A stretch of DNA of 64,000 nucleotides from Cellulomonas sp. URHE0023 (GTDB lineage Bacteria > Actinomycetota > Actinomycetes > Actinomycetales > Cellulomonadaceae), in the NCBI RefSeq assembly GCF_000688475.1, contig NZ_JIAN01000006.1:620001-684000 (forward strand), given 5' to 3'. Shown here in pieces: positions 9,077 through 17,508 of the stretch (positions are counted from its first letter, which is position 1; the number at the start of each line of letters is the position of its first letter). Under the pieces are notes generated by a model. That model made no database searches. It worked only from the letters and a program-made list of their open reading frames with translations, and had not been told where the DNA came from. Position numbers and translations under genes: made by a program.

Positions 9077-9922
9077 CTACGAGGACGCGTGCACCGATCC
9101 GACGGTCTGCGTGACGAGGCCGGGACCGGTGAGCGGGCCTGCGGGGATCCCGGGGCGGTGCTCCATGGCCCCGACGTCGGCCTGGGCGCCGTCGCCCGAG
9201 GCGCCCAGGGCGAGCCGGGAGACGATCCGGTACCGGTCGCCGCGGTAGATCGAGTGCACGTACTCCACGAGCCGCCCCTGGTCGTCCTCGGTCAGCCGCT
9301 CGAACATCAGCGCTGCGGAGAACGCGGGGATGCCGATGATGCGCGCTTCCTCCTCGCTGGCCACGGTGGCCTCGATCGCCTGCGTGGCACCGCGGACGTG
9401 CACGTCGTGACGCTCGGCGAGCAGGTCGTAGAAGTCGCCGGCCTCGAGGTCCTCGGGCGCGAGTCCGGCGACGAGCTCGGCGGGGATGTACAGGTACTCG
9501 ATGGCCATGGGCTCGCCGTCCACGAGCCGCAGGCGCGCGATGTGGCTCACCGGGGCGGACGGGGACAGGTGCAGCCGCCGGCCGACGCGCGGACCCGCCG
9601 GGCCGGTGGTGAAGTCGAGCACCCTGCTCGACCAGACACCGGTCGCGCGCGGCACGTCCACGGTGGTCTCGTGGCCGACCAGCTCCTGGGTGACCTTGGC
9701 GCGGGCGACGAACATGCCCCGTCCGTGCTCGCGGGTGACCAGGCCGGCGGCGACGAGCCCGTCGACCGCTGACCTGATGGTGGGGCGGGACACGCCGAGC
9801 ATCGCCGAGAGGTCGCGTTCCGACGGCAGCGGGTGCCCGGCGGGCTGCGACTCGACCATCTCGAGGATCCGGTCGCGCACCATCTCGCGCTTGCGCGTGG
9901 GGCCTGTGCCCGCCTGACCCAT
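9077..9922 (-). CDS. GntR/HutC-family regulator (DasR-like)
   Basis: 281 aa. Residues about 8-75 are a GntR winged helix (MVRDRILEMVESQPAG, LPSERDLSAMLGVSRPTIRSAVDGLVAAGLV). Residues about 95-250 form a UTRA effector domain (VSHIARLRLVDGEPMAIEYLYI, FERLTEDDQGRLVEYVHSIYRGDRYR). Such repressors sense phosphorylated or free sugars; DasR senses glucosamine-6-phosphate. The ATG at 9922 follows GGGAGCAGCGGG; a GTG at 9946 is inside the likely operator and is rejected. The gene is divergent from the binding protein/permease/GH20 operon. A perfect TGACCA-C-TGGTCA palindrome 18 nt before the start codon suggests autoregulation. The das comparison rests on gene order and is not proof of the same ligand. 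Confidence 0.88.
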   Translation of the reverse strand: MGQAGTGPTRKREMVRDRILEMVESQPAGHPLPSERDLSAMLGVSRPTIRSAVDGLVAAGLVTREHGRGMFVARAKVTQELVGHETTVDVPRATGVWSSRVLDFTTGPAGPRVGRRLHLSPSAPVSHIARLRLVDGEPMAIEYLYIPAELVAGLAPEDLEAGDFYDLLAERHDVHVRGATQAIEATVASEEEARIIGIPAFSAALMFERLTEDDQGRLVEYVHSIYRGDRYRIVSRLALGASGDGAQADVGAMEHRPGIPAGPLTGPGLVTQTVGSVHASS

Positions 9923-9939
9923 CCCGCTGCTCCCTTGGT

Positions 9940-9952
9940 TGACCACTGGTCA
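9940..9952. promoter_or_regulatory. HutC-type operator before the regulator gene
   Basis: Perfect palindrome TGACCA-C-TGGTCA, placed 18-30 nt upstream of the regulator start on the minus strand. It shares the TGGTCA core with sites before the GH16 gene. Confidence 0.65.
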
Positions 9953-10040
9953 GTATGGCACGCGCGCTTGGCGCCCAAGCCGTCACCACATCGTGTCTTG
10001 ACAGTCCCACCGGCCCGTGGAACGTTCTGCCTCGTACCTA

Positions 10041-10058
10041 ACCAGTTGTCCAACTGGT
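10041..10058. promoter_or_regulatory. HutC-type operator before the amino-sugar operon
   Basis: The 18-nt element ACCAGTTGTCCAACTGGT has perfect 8-nt arms around TC. It lies 27 nt upstream of the binding-protein start codon, where a repressor would block transcription or its initiation. Its half-site ACTGGTAA is also found before the GH16 gene. Confidence 0.7.
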
Positions 10059-10085
10059 AAACAACCGCGGACCCATGGAGTAACG

Positions 10086-11366
10086 ATGAGGAAGTCCCGC
10101 ACCACCAGCGCGGTCGCGCTGGGCGCCATCGTCGCGTTCGGTCTCACCGCATGCTCGTCGTCGGGCGGGTCCGGCTCGTCGGACGACGCCAGCTCGTCGG
10201 GCCCCACGACCATCGACGTCTGGCTCATGAAGGACAGCGTCACCGACGCCTTCCTCGACGAGTTCGTCGCCGACTTCGAGGCCGACCACCCCGACATCAA
10301 GGCCGACGTCCAGATCCAGGAGTGGGACGGCATCGGGCAGAAGATCGTGTCCGCGATCGCGAGCGACGAGGCACCCGACGTCATCGAGGTGGGCAACACC
10401 CAGGTCGCCCAGTACGCCGCCAGCGGCGGCCTCACGGACCTGTCGGACAAGGTGGAGGAGCTGGGCGGCGAGGACTGGATCCCCGGCCTGGCCGACCCGG
10501 GCAAGATCGGCGACGCCCAGTACGGCATCCCCTACTACGCAGCCAACCGCGTCGTCATCTACAACAAGGACCTGTTCACGGCCGCCGGCATCACGGAGGC
10601 ACCCGCCGACCGCGACCAGTGGATCGCCGACACCACCGCGCTGAACACCGGTGACGTGCAGGGCATCTACCTGCCCGGCCAGAACTGGTACGCCCTGTCC
10701 GGCTTCATCTGGGACGAGGGCGGGGACCTGGCCGTGCAGGAGGGTGACGAGTGGAAGGGCACCCTCGACACCCCCGAGGCGCTTGCCGGGATGGACTTCT
10801 ACGAGCAGCTCCAGGCGCTCGGCAAGGGCCCCAAGGACTCCGACGAGGCGAACCCACCTCAGGTCGACGTCTTCTCCGCAGGGACGGTCGCGCAGATCAT
10901 CGCGACCCCCGGTGCGGCCGCCAAGGTGGTCGAGGCCAACCCGGCACTGGACGGCAAGCTCGGCTTCTTCCCGGTCCCGGGCAAGACGTCCGCAGAGCCC
11001 GGCGCCGTGTTCACCGGCGGCTCGGACCTCGTGATCCCGCTCTCGGCAGCCAACCCCGACGAGGGCTACGAGTTCGTCAAGGCGCTCGCCGGTGACGAGT
11101 GGCAGAAGAAGCTGGCGACGACGATGAGCTACGTGCCCAACAAGACGACCCTGGCGGGCGTCCTGGACGGGGACCCGGGTGCCGCCGCGATGGCCAAGGG
11201 CGCGACCAACGGCCACGGCACCCCGAACTCGCCCAACTGGGCCGCGGTCGAGGCGGACAACCCGATCAAGAACTACATGACACAGGTCCTCACCGGGGCC
11301 GACGCCGGCGAGGCCGCCGCGACCGCGTCGGAGGCGATCACGACCGCGCTGAACGCGCAGAGCTGA
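10086..11366 (+). CDS. ABC sugar-binding lipoprotein (DasA-like)
   Basis: 426 aa. Signal peptide with lipobox LTAC, lipidated Cys at residue 23, then a Ser/Gly-rich tether. The mature part is a family 1 extracellular solute-binding protein (IDVWLMKDSVTDAFLDEFVADFEADHPDI, SDEAPDVIEVGNTQVAQYAASGGLTDLSD, YYAANRVVIYNKDLF). It should capture an oligosaccharide outside the membrane. ATG at 10086 follows GGAGTAACG; an upstream in-frame extension overlaps the operator and is rejected. It is first in an operon with two permeases and a GH20 enzyme, which suggests N-acetylglucosamine-containing oligosaccharides such as chitobiose. The ligand is inferred from context. Confidence 0.9.
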   Translation: MRKSRTTSAVALGAIVAFGLTACSSSGGSGSSDDASSSGPTTIDVWLMKDSVTDAFLDEFVADFEADHPDIKADVQIQEWDGIGQKIVSAIASDEAPDVIEVGNTQVAQYAASGGLTDLSDKVEELGGEDWIPGLADPGKIGDAQYGIPYYAANRVVIYNKDLFTAAGITEAPADRDQWIADTTALNTGDVQGIYLPGQNWYALSGFIWDEGGDLAVQEGDEWKGTLDTPEALAGMDFYEQLQALGKGPKDSDEANPPQVDVFSAGTVAQIIATPGAAAKVVEANPALDGKLGFFPVPGKTSAEPGAVFTGGSDLVIPLSAANPDEGYEFVKALAGDEWQKKLATTMSYVPNKTTLAGVLDGDPGAAAMAKGATNGHGTPNSPNWAAVEADNPIKNYMTQVLTGADAGEAAATASEAITTALNAQS

Positions 11367-11438
11367 TCCGTCGGGACGGGACCGGCGTGCTCTACCCGGT
11401 CCCGTCCCCTCCCCCTCGACCACCTCCGGAGGCCCCGC

Positions 11439-12389
11439 TTGGCCATCACGACCGATCTCGTCGTCCCCGTCGAGACCACGGTGCCCACCCGCCCACGCCG
11501 CTCGCGCACCCGCCGACTCATGCCCTACCTGCTCGTGGCACCGGCGATGCTCGTCCTCGTCGTCCTGCTCGGGCTGCCGATCCTGCAGAACCTCGTGATG
11601 TCGCTGCAGCACTTCGGCCTGCGCGAGCTGGTCAGGGGTGGCGCGGTCTTCGTCGGCCTGGAGAACTACACGACGCTCCTGTCCGACGGCACGTTCTGGG
11701 AGGTCGTGCTCCGCACCCTGGTCTTCACCGCGGCCAACGTCGTGCTGGTCATGGTGCTGTCGACGGCGGTGGCGCTGCTGCTCACGCACCTGCGCCGGGC
11801 CATGCGGGTGGCCGTCATGAGCTCCCTGGTCGTGGTCTGGGCCATGCCGATCATCGCGGCGACGACCGTGTGGCAGTGGTTGTTCCAGTCACGCTTCGGC
11901 ATCGTGAACGCGCTCCTCGTCGGCATCGGGCTCGACCAGTTCGACAACTACTCCTGGCTCGCCAACGGCTCCGCCACGTTCGGGCTCATCGTCGCGCTCA
12001 TCGTCTGGCAGTCCGTGCCGTTCGCCGCGCTCACGCTCTACGCCGGCCTGACGACCGTGCCCGACGAGATCTTCGAGGCCGCCCGCATGGACGGCGCCGC
12101 CGGCATCCGGCTGTTCCGGACCATCACCTTCCCGGTCCTGCGGCCGATGTTCGGGCTCATCACCTCGCTCGAGGTCATCTGGGTGTTCAAGGCCTTCACG
12201 CAGATCTGGGCCATCAGTGAGGGCGGTCCCAACGACGCGACGACGACCCTGCCCGTCTACGCGTACAAGGTCGCGCAGGCGCTGCACCGTTACGACCTCT
12301 CCGGAGCCATCTCCGTGCTCACCGTCGTCATGCTGACCGTCCTGCTGCTCGTGTACTTCCGCCAGACCCTGCGCCAGGAGGCCGACTGA
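11439..12389 (+). CDS. ABC sugar transporter permease (DasB/MalF-like)
   Basis: 316 aa with six predicted membrane segments. The cytoplasmic EAA loop reads EIFEAARMDGAAGIRLFRTITFPVL, cut here as EAARMDGAAG...ITFPVL. The start is TTG at 11439, supported by CCGGAGG at 6-nt spacing; the next ATG (11520) falls at the edge of the first membrane helix and has no ribosome site. The stop overlaps the next ATG (ATGA). It forms the membrane channel with the following permease. No ATPase gene is present, as is usual in actinobacteria that share an MsiK-type ATPase. Confidence 0.9.
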   Translation: MAITTDLVVPVETTVPTRPRRSRTRRLMPYLLVAPAMLVLVVLLGLPILQNLVMSLQHFGLRELVRGGAVFVGLENYTTLLSDGTFWEVVLRTLVFTAANVVLVMVLSTAVALLLTHLRRAMRVAVMSSLVVVWAMPIIAATTVWQWLFQSRFGIVNALLVGIGLDQFDNYSWLANGSATFGLIVALIVWQSVPFAALTLYAGLTTVPDEIFEAARMDGAAGIRLFRTITFPVLRPMFGLITSLEVIWVFKAFTQIWAISEGGPNDATTTLPVYAYKVAQALHRYDLSGAISVLTVVMLTVLLLVYFRQTLRQEAD

Positions 12390-13225
12390 TGTCCCCGCAA
12401 CGCCTCGCCCGACGCAGCGCGACCAACACGTTCGCGGTCGTGGTGGTCCTGCTGTCGATCTTCCCCGTGTACTGGATGGTGCTCACCGCGCTGCGGCCCA
12501 CCACAGACATCCAGAGCGAGCACCCCACGCTCCTGCCGCGCGGCCTGACGCTCGAGCACTTCAGCACGGCCCTGGCCGCCGACGGGTTCTGGTCGTTCTG
12601 GCGCAACAGCGCGATCGTGGCTGTCGGATCCGTGCTCGTCGCACTCGTCGTCGCCGCCCTCGCGGCGTTCGCGGCGGCGCGGCTGCGGTGGACGGGACGA
12701 CGCGCGTTCCTGCTGATCGTCTTCGCGGCGCAGATGGCACCGTGGGAGGCCCTGCTGATCCCCATGTACGTCATCGCGCGCGACGCCGGGGCGCTCGACC
12801 AGCTGGGCACGCTGCTCGTGATCTACGTCGCCATCACGCTGCCCTTCACCGTGCTCACGCTGCGCGGGTTCCTGCAGGCGATCCCCGTCGAGCTCGAGGA
12901 GGCGGCGCGTGTCGACGGGTGCTCGCAGCTCACCGCGTTCCGCAAGATCGTCTTCCCGCTGCTCGCGCCCGGGCTCCTGGCCACGTCGCTGTTCGGGTTC
13001 ATCACCGCGTGGAACGAGTTCGCGTTCGCCAACACGCTCATCATCAAGGACCAGTCGCAGCGGACCCTGCCGGTGTGGCTGTCGTCGTTCTCCAACACGT
13101 TCGGCACCGACTGGGGTGCCACGATGGCGGCTGCGACGCTCTTCATGGTGCCCGTGCTGATCATCTTCTCGGTCCTGCAGAACCGGGTCACCGGAGGCCT
13201 GACGGCCGGGGCGGTGAAGGGATGA
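12389..13225 (+). CDS. ABC sugar transporter permease (DasC/MalG-like)
   Basis: 278 aa, six predicted membrane segments beginning with NTFAVVVVLLSIFPVYWMVL. The EAA loop is present as ELEEAARVDGCSQLTAFRKI, and the family-typical AWNEFAFANTL follows. It pairs with the preceding MalF-like subunit (start overlaps its stop). Its own stop overlaps the GH20 start by 4 nt, so import and hydrolysis are made together. Ligand as for the binding protein. Confidence 0.9.
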   Translation: MSPQRLARRSATNTFAVVVVLLSIFPVYWMVLTALRPTTDIQSEHPTLLPRGLTLEHFSTALAADGFWSFWRNSAIVAVGSVLVALVVAALAAFAAARLRWTGRRAFLLIVFAAQMAPWEALLIPMYVIARDAGALDQLGTLLVIYVAITLPFTVLTLRGFLQAIPVELEEAARVDGCSQLTAFRKIVFPLLAPGLLATSLFGFITAWNEFAFANTLIIKDQSQRTLPVWLSSFSNTFGTDWGATMAAATLFMVPVLIIFSVLQNRVTGGLTAGAVKG

Positions 13226-14847
13226 ACCCCCTTGAGTCGCTGGTCCCCAGACCCGCTCACGCACAGGTGCGTCCCGGGTCGTTCGTGCTCGACCAGCACA
13301 CGAGCCTCGGGTTGCAGCCACGTTCCGGGCTGGACGGCGTCGCGCGGTGGCTGCGCTCGGAGCTCGCCCTGGACCTTCCGGCCGTACCCGTGGCCGATGC
13401 GGGGATCGTGCTGGGCCTCGACCGCGGACTGAGCAACGAGGCGTTCACCGTCGACGTCTCGGACCGGCGCGTCATCGTGCGCGGCGGCGACCCGGCGGGT
13501 GTCTTCTACGGCCTGCAGGCGCTGCGTCAGCTCCTGCCCGCGTCGGCGTACCGGCGGGCCGGCGCCGCGGGCGCGTGGACGATCGGTGGCTGCCACATCG
13601 AGGACGCCCCGCGGTTCGGCTGGCGAGGGCTCCTGCTGGACGTGGCCCGCCACTTCCTGCCGGTGCACGACGTGCTGCGAGTGATCGACCTGGCCGCGAT
13701 GCACCGCCTCAACGTCCTGCACCTGCACCTCACCGACGACCAGGGCTGGCGGCTCGAGATCGAGCGGTACCCCCTGCTCACACAGGTCGGCGGCTGGCGC
13801 CGGGAGTCGCAGCTCGGTGCCGGCCCCACGGCACAGGGCGACGGGCGCCCGCACGGCGGCTGGTACTCGCGCGACGACGTCGCCGAGATCGTCGCCTACG
13901 CGGCCCAGCGATTCGTCGCGGTGGTGCCCGAGATCGACCTTCCGGGGCACGTCCAAGCGGCCGTCGCGGCCTACCCCACCCTCGGCGCCGGGCTGGACGG
14001 GGTGACCCCGGACGTCTGGACCCGCTGGGGCATCTCCGACCACGTGCTCAGCCTGGCCGAGCCCGCCATCCGCATGGTCGAGGACATCCTCGACGACGTC
14101 GTCGGGCAGTTCCCTGGTGCCGTCGTGGCGCTCGGTGGCGACGAGTCACCCAAGCGTCGGTGGCACCGGGACGAGGCTGCGGACGCCCGGAAGGCGGAGC
14201 TCGGCATCACGCGCGACGCAGACCTGCAGAACTGGCTGCTGCGCCGTCTCGCCACGCGGCTCGCCGACCAGGGCCGCCGCACGCTCCTGTGGGACGAGGT
14301 GCTCGAAGGCGACGACGTCCCGGGTGCGATCGTCGCGTCGTGGCGTGGCGACCGGGGCGTCGCACTCGGGACGCGCCGCGGGTACGACGTGATCTCGTGC
14401 CCCGCCGACTCCGTCTACCTCGACTACCGCCAGTCCGACTCCGACGACGAGCCCGTACCCGTCGGGATAGCGCTCGGCGTCGAGGACGTGTACGAGTTCG
14501 ACCCCCAGCCCCCGACGCTGCCGCCGGGCGGCGGGACCGTGCTCGGCGCGCAGTGCCAGATCTGGACCGAGCACGTCGACTCGGCACGTCGGCTCGACTA
14601 CCTGCTCTTCCCGCGCCTGGCCGCGTTCGCCGAGGCGGTCTGGACGAGCGGACCTCGAGACGTGCACGAGTTCACGCAACGCCTCGGCGTCCACGGTGAA
14701 CGGCTGCGGGCGCTCGGGGTGGAAGGGCGGGACCCGTCTGGACCGCGGCCGTGGCAGTCGCGTCCCGGGGTGCCCGGCAACCCGATGACGCGCACCGCCA
14801 TGGCCGACCACCTGAGCACGATCGTCGCCGGGATGCGCACCGAGTAG
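13222..14847 (+). CDS. GH20 beta-N-acetylhexosaminidase
   Basis: 541 aa, no signal peptide, so it should act in the cytoplasm on imported oligosaccharides. A GH20b-type N-terminal domain (about 1-115) precedes the catalytic barrel. Family marks are HIEDAPRFGWRGLLLDVARH, LHLHLTDDQGWRLEIERYP, VPEIDLPGHVQAAVAAYP and the catalytic pair D307-E308 in LGGDES, then WDEVLEG and a late QIWTEHV. The mechanism uses the substrate N-acetyl group with Glu as acid/base. It is the last gene of the operon (ATGA overlap), matching the position of dasD in Streptomyces das clusters. Alternatives within GH20, such as lacto-N-biosidase, cannot be excluded. Confidence 0.92.
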   Translation: MNPLESLVPRPAHAQVRPGSFVLDQHTSLGLQPRSGLDGVARWLRSELALDLPAVPVADAGIVLGLDRGLSNEAFTVDVSDRRVIVRGGDPAGVFYGLQALRQLLPASAYRRAGAAGAWTIGGCHIEDAPRFGWRGLLLDVARHFLPVHDVLRVIDLAAMHRLNVLHLHLTDDQGWRLEIERYPLLTQVGGWRRESQLGAGPTAQGDGRPHGGWYSRDDVAEIVAYAAQRFVAVVPEIDLPGHVQAAVAAYPTLGAGLDGVTPDVWTRWGISDHVLSLAEPAIRMVEDILDDVVGQFPGAVVALGGDESPKRRWHRDEAADARKAELGITRDADLQNWLLRRLATRLADQGRRTLLWDEVLEGDDVPGAIVASWRGDRGVALGTRRGYDVISCPADSVYLDYRQSDSDDEPVPVGIALGVEDVYEFDPQPPTLPPGGGTVLGAQCQIWTEHVDSARRLDYLLFPRLAAFAEAVWTSGPRDVHEFTQRLGVHGERLRALGVEGRDPSGPRPWQSRPGVPGNPMTRTAMADHLSTIVAGMRTE

Positions 14848-14851
14848 ACGT

Positions 14852-14880
14852 CGGCGCAGCCTCCTCCCGGGTCTGCGCCG
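14852..14880 (+). terminator. likely terminator after the amino-sugar operon
   Basis: Stem CGGCGCAG / CTGCGCCG with a 13-nt loop, 4 nt after the GH20 stop. There is no T-tract. Confidence 0.5.
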
Positions 14881-15414
14881 CTGCACGAAGATCTCGCACC
14901 CGGTCACGACGGGGGCGCGGTCGAGGGGGCCGGGTCCACAGCGGACCCGTCCCCCGCCGCTCGCAGCAGGTACGAAGCTGACGTTTTTCATCCGCGGCAG
15001 AGAATCATTCAGTCTGGCGCTCGGCTATGTCGTGATGCCACGATGCCTCACGTAGGCAATCGCTTTCGACCATTAACCCGTCACTCTCTTCGTCGGCGCC
15101 CTTCGCGTGATGGTGAGCATTGACGCGTCGTTGCGCCGGCACGGGACTCGAATCGAACGCGCCATTCATCGGCCACGCCCCCGAGCGTCGGCAGTCAAAG
15201 CGCCGCCCGACTCCGAGGGGCGCCGCAGGCATGCTCTGATATCCGCGAGAGCGCGAATCACGTCGGAGGCCCCGGGCGGCTTTCCCGCGACCGGTCCCAC
15301 GTCCGGCGGATCGTCGCCGGAGTGCCATCCGACGACGTGCCGTCTGCGGCATCGCCCGAGGTAACCCGACCGTCTCGGCACGTCAAGCCCGGCCGACGGA
15401 GATGGAGTGGATCC
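14881..15414. other. gene-poor spacer of 534 nt with a lower-GC stretch
   Basis: No convincing coding region is seen; short open frames here have Arg/Pro-rich, shadow-like composition. Positions about 14980-15110 are visibly less GC-rich than the surroundings (ACGTTTTTCAT, GAGAATCATTCAG, GACCATTAACCC). This may mark a promoter region or a scar of old transfer. No repeat pair or integrase was found. Confidence 0.4.
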
Positions 15415-15933
15415 ATGAGCGCCCTCAGAATTGGCTCGGACGCGGCCACCAAGGACCCCAAAGGTGAGCGCCAACCGACGGACACGACCAGCGCACTCGA
15501 TTCCGTCGTCAAGTGGATACCCAGCGAGGCGCTCACGTTCTATGCGGCGATCCTCGGCATTGGTGCAGCGCAATCCCCGCTCAAGGACGACTCCACTCCC
15601 AAGGAGATACTGGAGCGCATCAACGCCGGATCCGCCGCCTGGTTCTACGGCGGTCTCGTTGTCGCTGTCGCGCTCGTACTGACCGGGGCACTCACGGCGG
15701 CGACTCGGGCAAAGAAGGACCACGAGCACACGGCGTCACGCCGCGCGATCACCGTTCGCATCGTTCTCGCGGTGCTCGCGTTCACACTCTGGTCGACCGC
15801 GTTGCCGGGCGCATGGCCATATTCGTGGAATGCAGTCCGGGACGTCGGCGCGGCGTACCCGCTCCTCCTGGTCCTGGTCGGCCTCGCGTTCGGAGCCATC
15901 GCCGAGTGGCTGACCACACGGACGAAGATCTAG
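15415..15933 (+). CDS. four-helix membrane protein of unknown function
   Basis: 172 aa. The cytosolic N-terminus of about 40 residues is polar (MSALRIGSDAATKDPKGE...). Predicted membrane segments are TFYAAILGIGAAQ (about residues 42-58), WFYGGLVVAVALVLTGAL (about 80-100), IVLAVLAFTLWSTALPGA (about 118-136) and YPLLLVLVGLAFGAIAEWL (about 147-166). I do not recognise the family. The ATG at 15415 follows GGAG at 7 nt; an upstream in-frame extension is rejected. It stands alone, with a 567-nt spacer before it and a convergent terminator after it. Confidence 0.7.
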   Translation: MSALRIGSDAATKDPKGERQPTDTTSALDSVVKWIPSEALTFYAAILGIGAAQSPLKDDSTPKEILERINAGSAAWFYGGLVVAVALVLTGALTAATRAKKDHEHTASRRAITVRIVLAVLAFTLWSTALPGAWPYSWNAVRDVGAAYPLLLVLVGLAFGAIAEWLTTRTKI

Positions 15934-15962
15934 CTCCCTCAGCACTCTTCCGCTCGCGAACG

Positions 15963-15992
15963 CGGCCCGCCCACCAGTCGATGGGCGGGCCG
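15963..15992. terminator. bidirectional terminator
   Basis: Perfect 11-bp stem CGGCCCGCCCA / TGGGCGGGCCG with an 8-nt loop, followed by TCGCTCTCTCT on the plus strand. It separates the convergent membrane-protein gene and permease gene. Confidence 0.85.
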
Positions 15993-16002
15993 TCGCTCTC
16001 TC

Positions 16003-17508
16003 TCAGACCCGCGCCAGCTCGTCCGGCTCCTCAGACTCCGGCAGCACGGTCGCCGCGTCCTGCGCGCCACCGGTGAGCGCGTACTGCTCCTCGGGAGAGA
16101 GCACCAGCCGCTTGCGGCCCCACAGCGCGAACGCCGCGAGCGCCGCCACGAAGACGACCCCGATCGCGACGATGGCCGAGCGGTAGTCCGGGTTGAGCAT
16201 GACCCCGACGAAGATCATCGCCGCGAGCAGACCTGCCACGACCGCACCGGGGACGCCGACCGGGCTGCGGTACGGCCGCGCGACGTCCGGGAACCGCAGG
16301 CGCAGGAGCACGAACGACACCATCTGCAGCAGGTAGGCGATCACGGCACCCCACACCGCGATGTTCAGCACGATCGAGCCGGCGGAGCTCCCTCCGTACT
16401 GCACGGCGAACAGCGCGCCGTAGCCGATGGCCCCGCCGACGAGCAGCGCGACCCACGGCGTCTTGCGCTTGCCGGTCAGCGAGAGCGCCTTCGGGTAGTA
16501 CCCCGCACGGGACAGCGAGTAGATGTTGCGCCCGTACGCGAACATGATCCCCTGCGTCGAGGCGAGCAGGCCGACCAGGGCGAAAGCCGACAGCACGGCC
16601 GCCATCTGAGAGTTGGGCAGCATGGCGCGGAACCCGTCGAGCAAGGGCTCGCCCGACGTCGCCAGGGCCGCTGACCCGGTCAACGCCGGGTTCAGCACCA
16701 CGACCACCGCGCCGGTCACGACGAGGGTGACCATGCCCCAGAGACCGGCACGCGGGATGTCCTTGGCGGGCGTGTGCGACTCCTCGGCGGCCAGTGGCAG
16801 CTCCTCGATGCCGAGGAACAGCCACATCGCGAACGGCAGGGCGAAGAACACGCCACTGAGCCCGTGCGGCAGGAAGGTGCTCTGCCCGGCGTCCGGCTCG
16901 ATGTCGAACAGGCTGCCCAGGTCCAGGTGCGAGGACGTCAGCGCCATCACCCCGAACACCCCGAGCACCGCCAGCGAGATCACGGACACGACGATGGCGA
17001 ACTTGAACGAGATCTCCGCACCGACCGTGTTCAGGGCGAGGAACACCGCGTAGATCACGAGCCACCACACCCACGCCGGCAGCGACAGGCCGAACAGCTC
17101 GTCGGTGATCGAGTTGGCGTACTGCCCGGAGAAGTACACGACGACACCGGTGGTCATGACGTACTCGACGGTCTCGGCGAGGCCGGTCACGAAGCCGCCC
17201 CACGGCCCCATCGCGGCCCGGGCGAACGAGTACGCCCCACCGGTGTGCGGCATGGCGGCCGACATCTCGCCGATGGAGAACAGCATCCCGAAGTACATGA
17301 CGGTGACCAGCACCGCGGCGACGACGAACCCGCCCCAGCCGGCCTTGTCGATGCCGAAGTTCCACCCCGAGAAGTCCCCGGAGATGACAGCGGCGATCCC
17401 GATGCCCCACAGGCCCCAGAACCCGGCGGACCGGGTCAGCCCGCGCTTGTCGAAGTACTCCTGCCCAGCCGTCGCATACGTCACGCCAGACACGCTCGTG
17501 GTGCTCAT
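16003..17508 (-). CDS. APC-superfamily permease, ethanolamine permease type
   Basis: 501 aa with about 12 predicted membrane segments. The N-terminal part (YFDKRGLTRSAGFWGLWGIG, ISGDFSGWNFGIDKAGWGG, IGEMSAAMPHTGGAYSFARA, ETVEYVMTTGVVVYFSGQY) and the EELPLAAEESHTPAKDIPRA loop match the bacterial ethanolamine permease (Eat) subfamily closely. ATG at 17508 follows GGGAGGTTCC and overlaps the regulator stop as ATGA. It is last in a minus-strand operon with a class III PLP enzyme and a HutC regulator. Another small amine or amino acid as substrate is possible. Confidence 0.8.
   Translation of the reverse strand: MSTTSVSGVTYATAGQEYFDKRGLTRSAGFWGLWGIGIAAVISGDFSGWNFGIDKAGWGGFVVAAVLVTVMYFGMLFSIGEMSAAMPHTGGAYSFARAAMGPWGGFVTGLAETVEYVMTTGVVVYFSGQYANSITDELFGLSLPAWVWWLVIYAVFLALNTVGAEISFKFAIVVSVISLAVLGVFGVMALTSSHLDLGSLFDIEPDAGQSTFLPHGLSGVFFALPFAMWLFLGIEELPLAAEESHTPAKDIPRAGLWGMVTLVVTGAVVVVLNPALTGSAALATSGEPLLDGFRAMLPNSQMAAVLSAFALVGLLASTQGIMFAYGRNIYSLSRAGYYPKALSLTGKRKTPWVALLVGGAIGYGALFAVQYGGSSAGSIVLNIAVWGAVIAYLLQMVSFVLLRLRFPDVARPYRSPVGVPGAVVAGLLAAMIFVGVMLNPDYRSAIVAIGVVFVAALAAFALWGRKRLVLSPEEQYALTGGAQDAATVLPESEEPDELARV

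Noticed and set aside
15120..15165. A tRNA 3'-end-like string on the minus strand (TTCGATTCGAGTCCCG then GCCGGCGC)
   Set aside because: No acceptor or anticodon stem pairs with it and the T-stem does not close. It is not a tRNA, and no integrase or repeat partner supports an attachment site.
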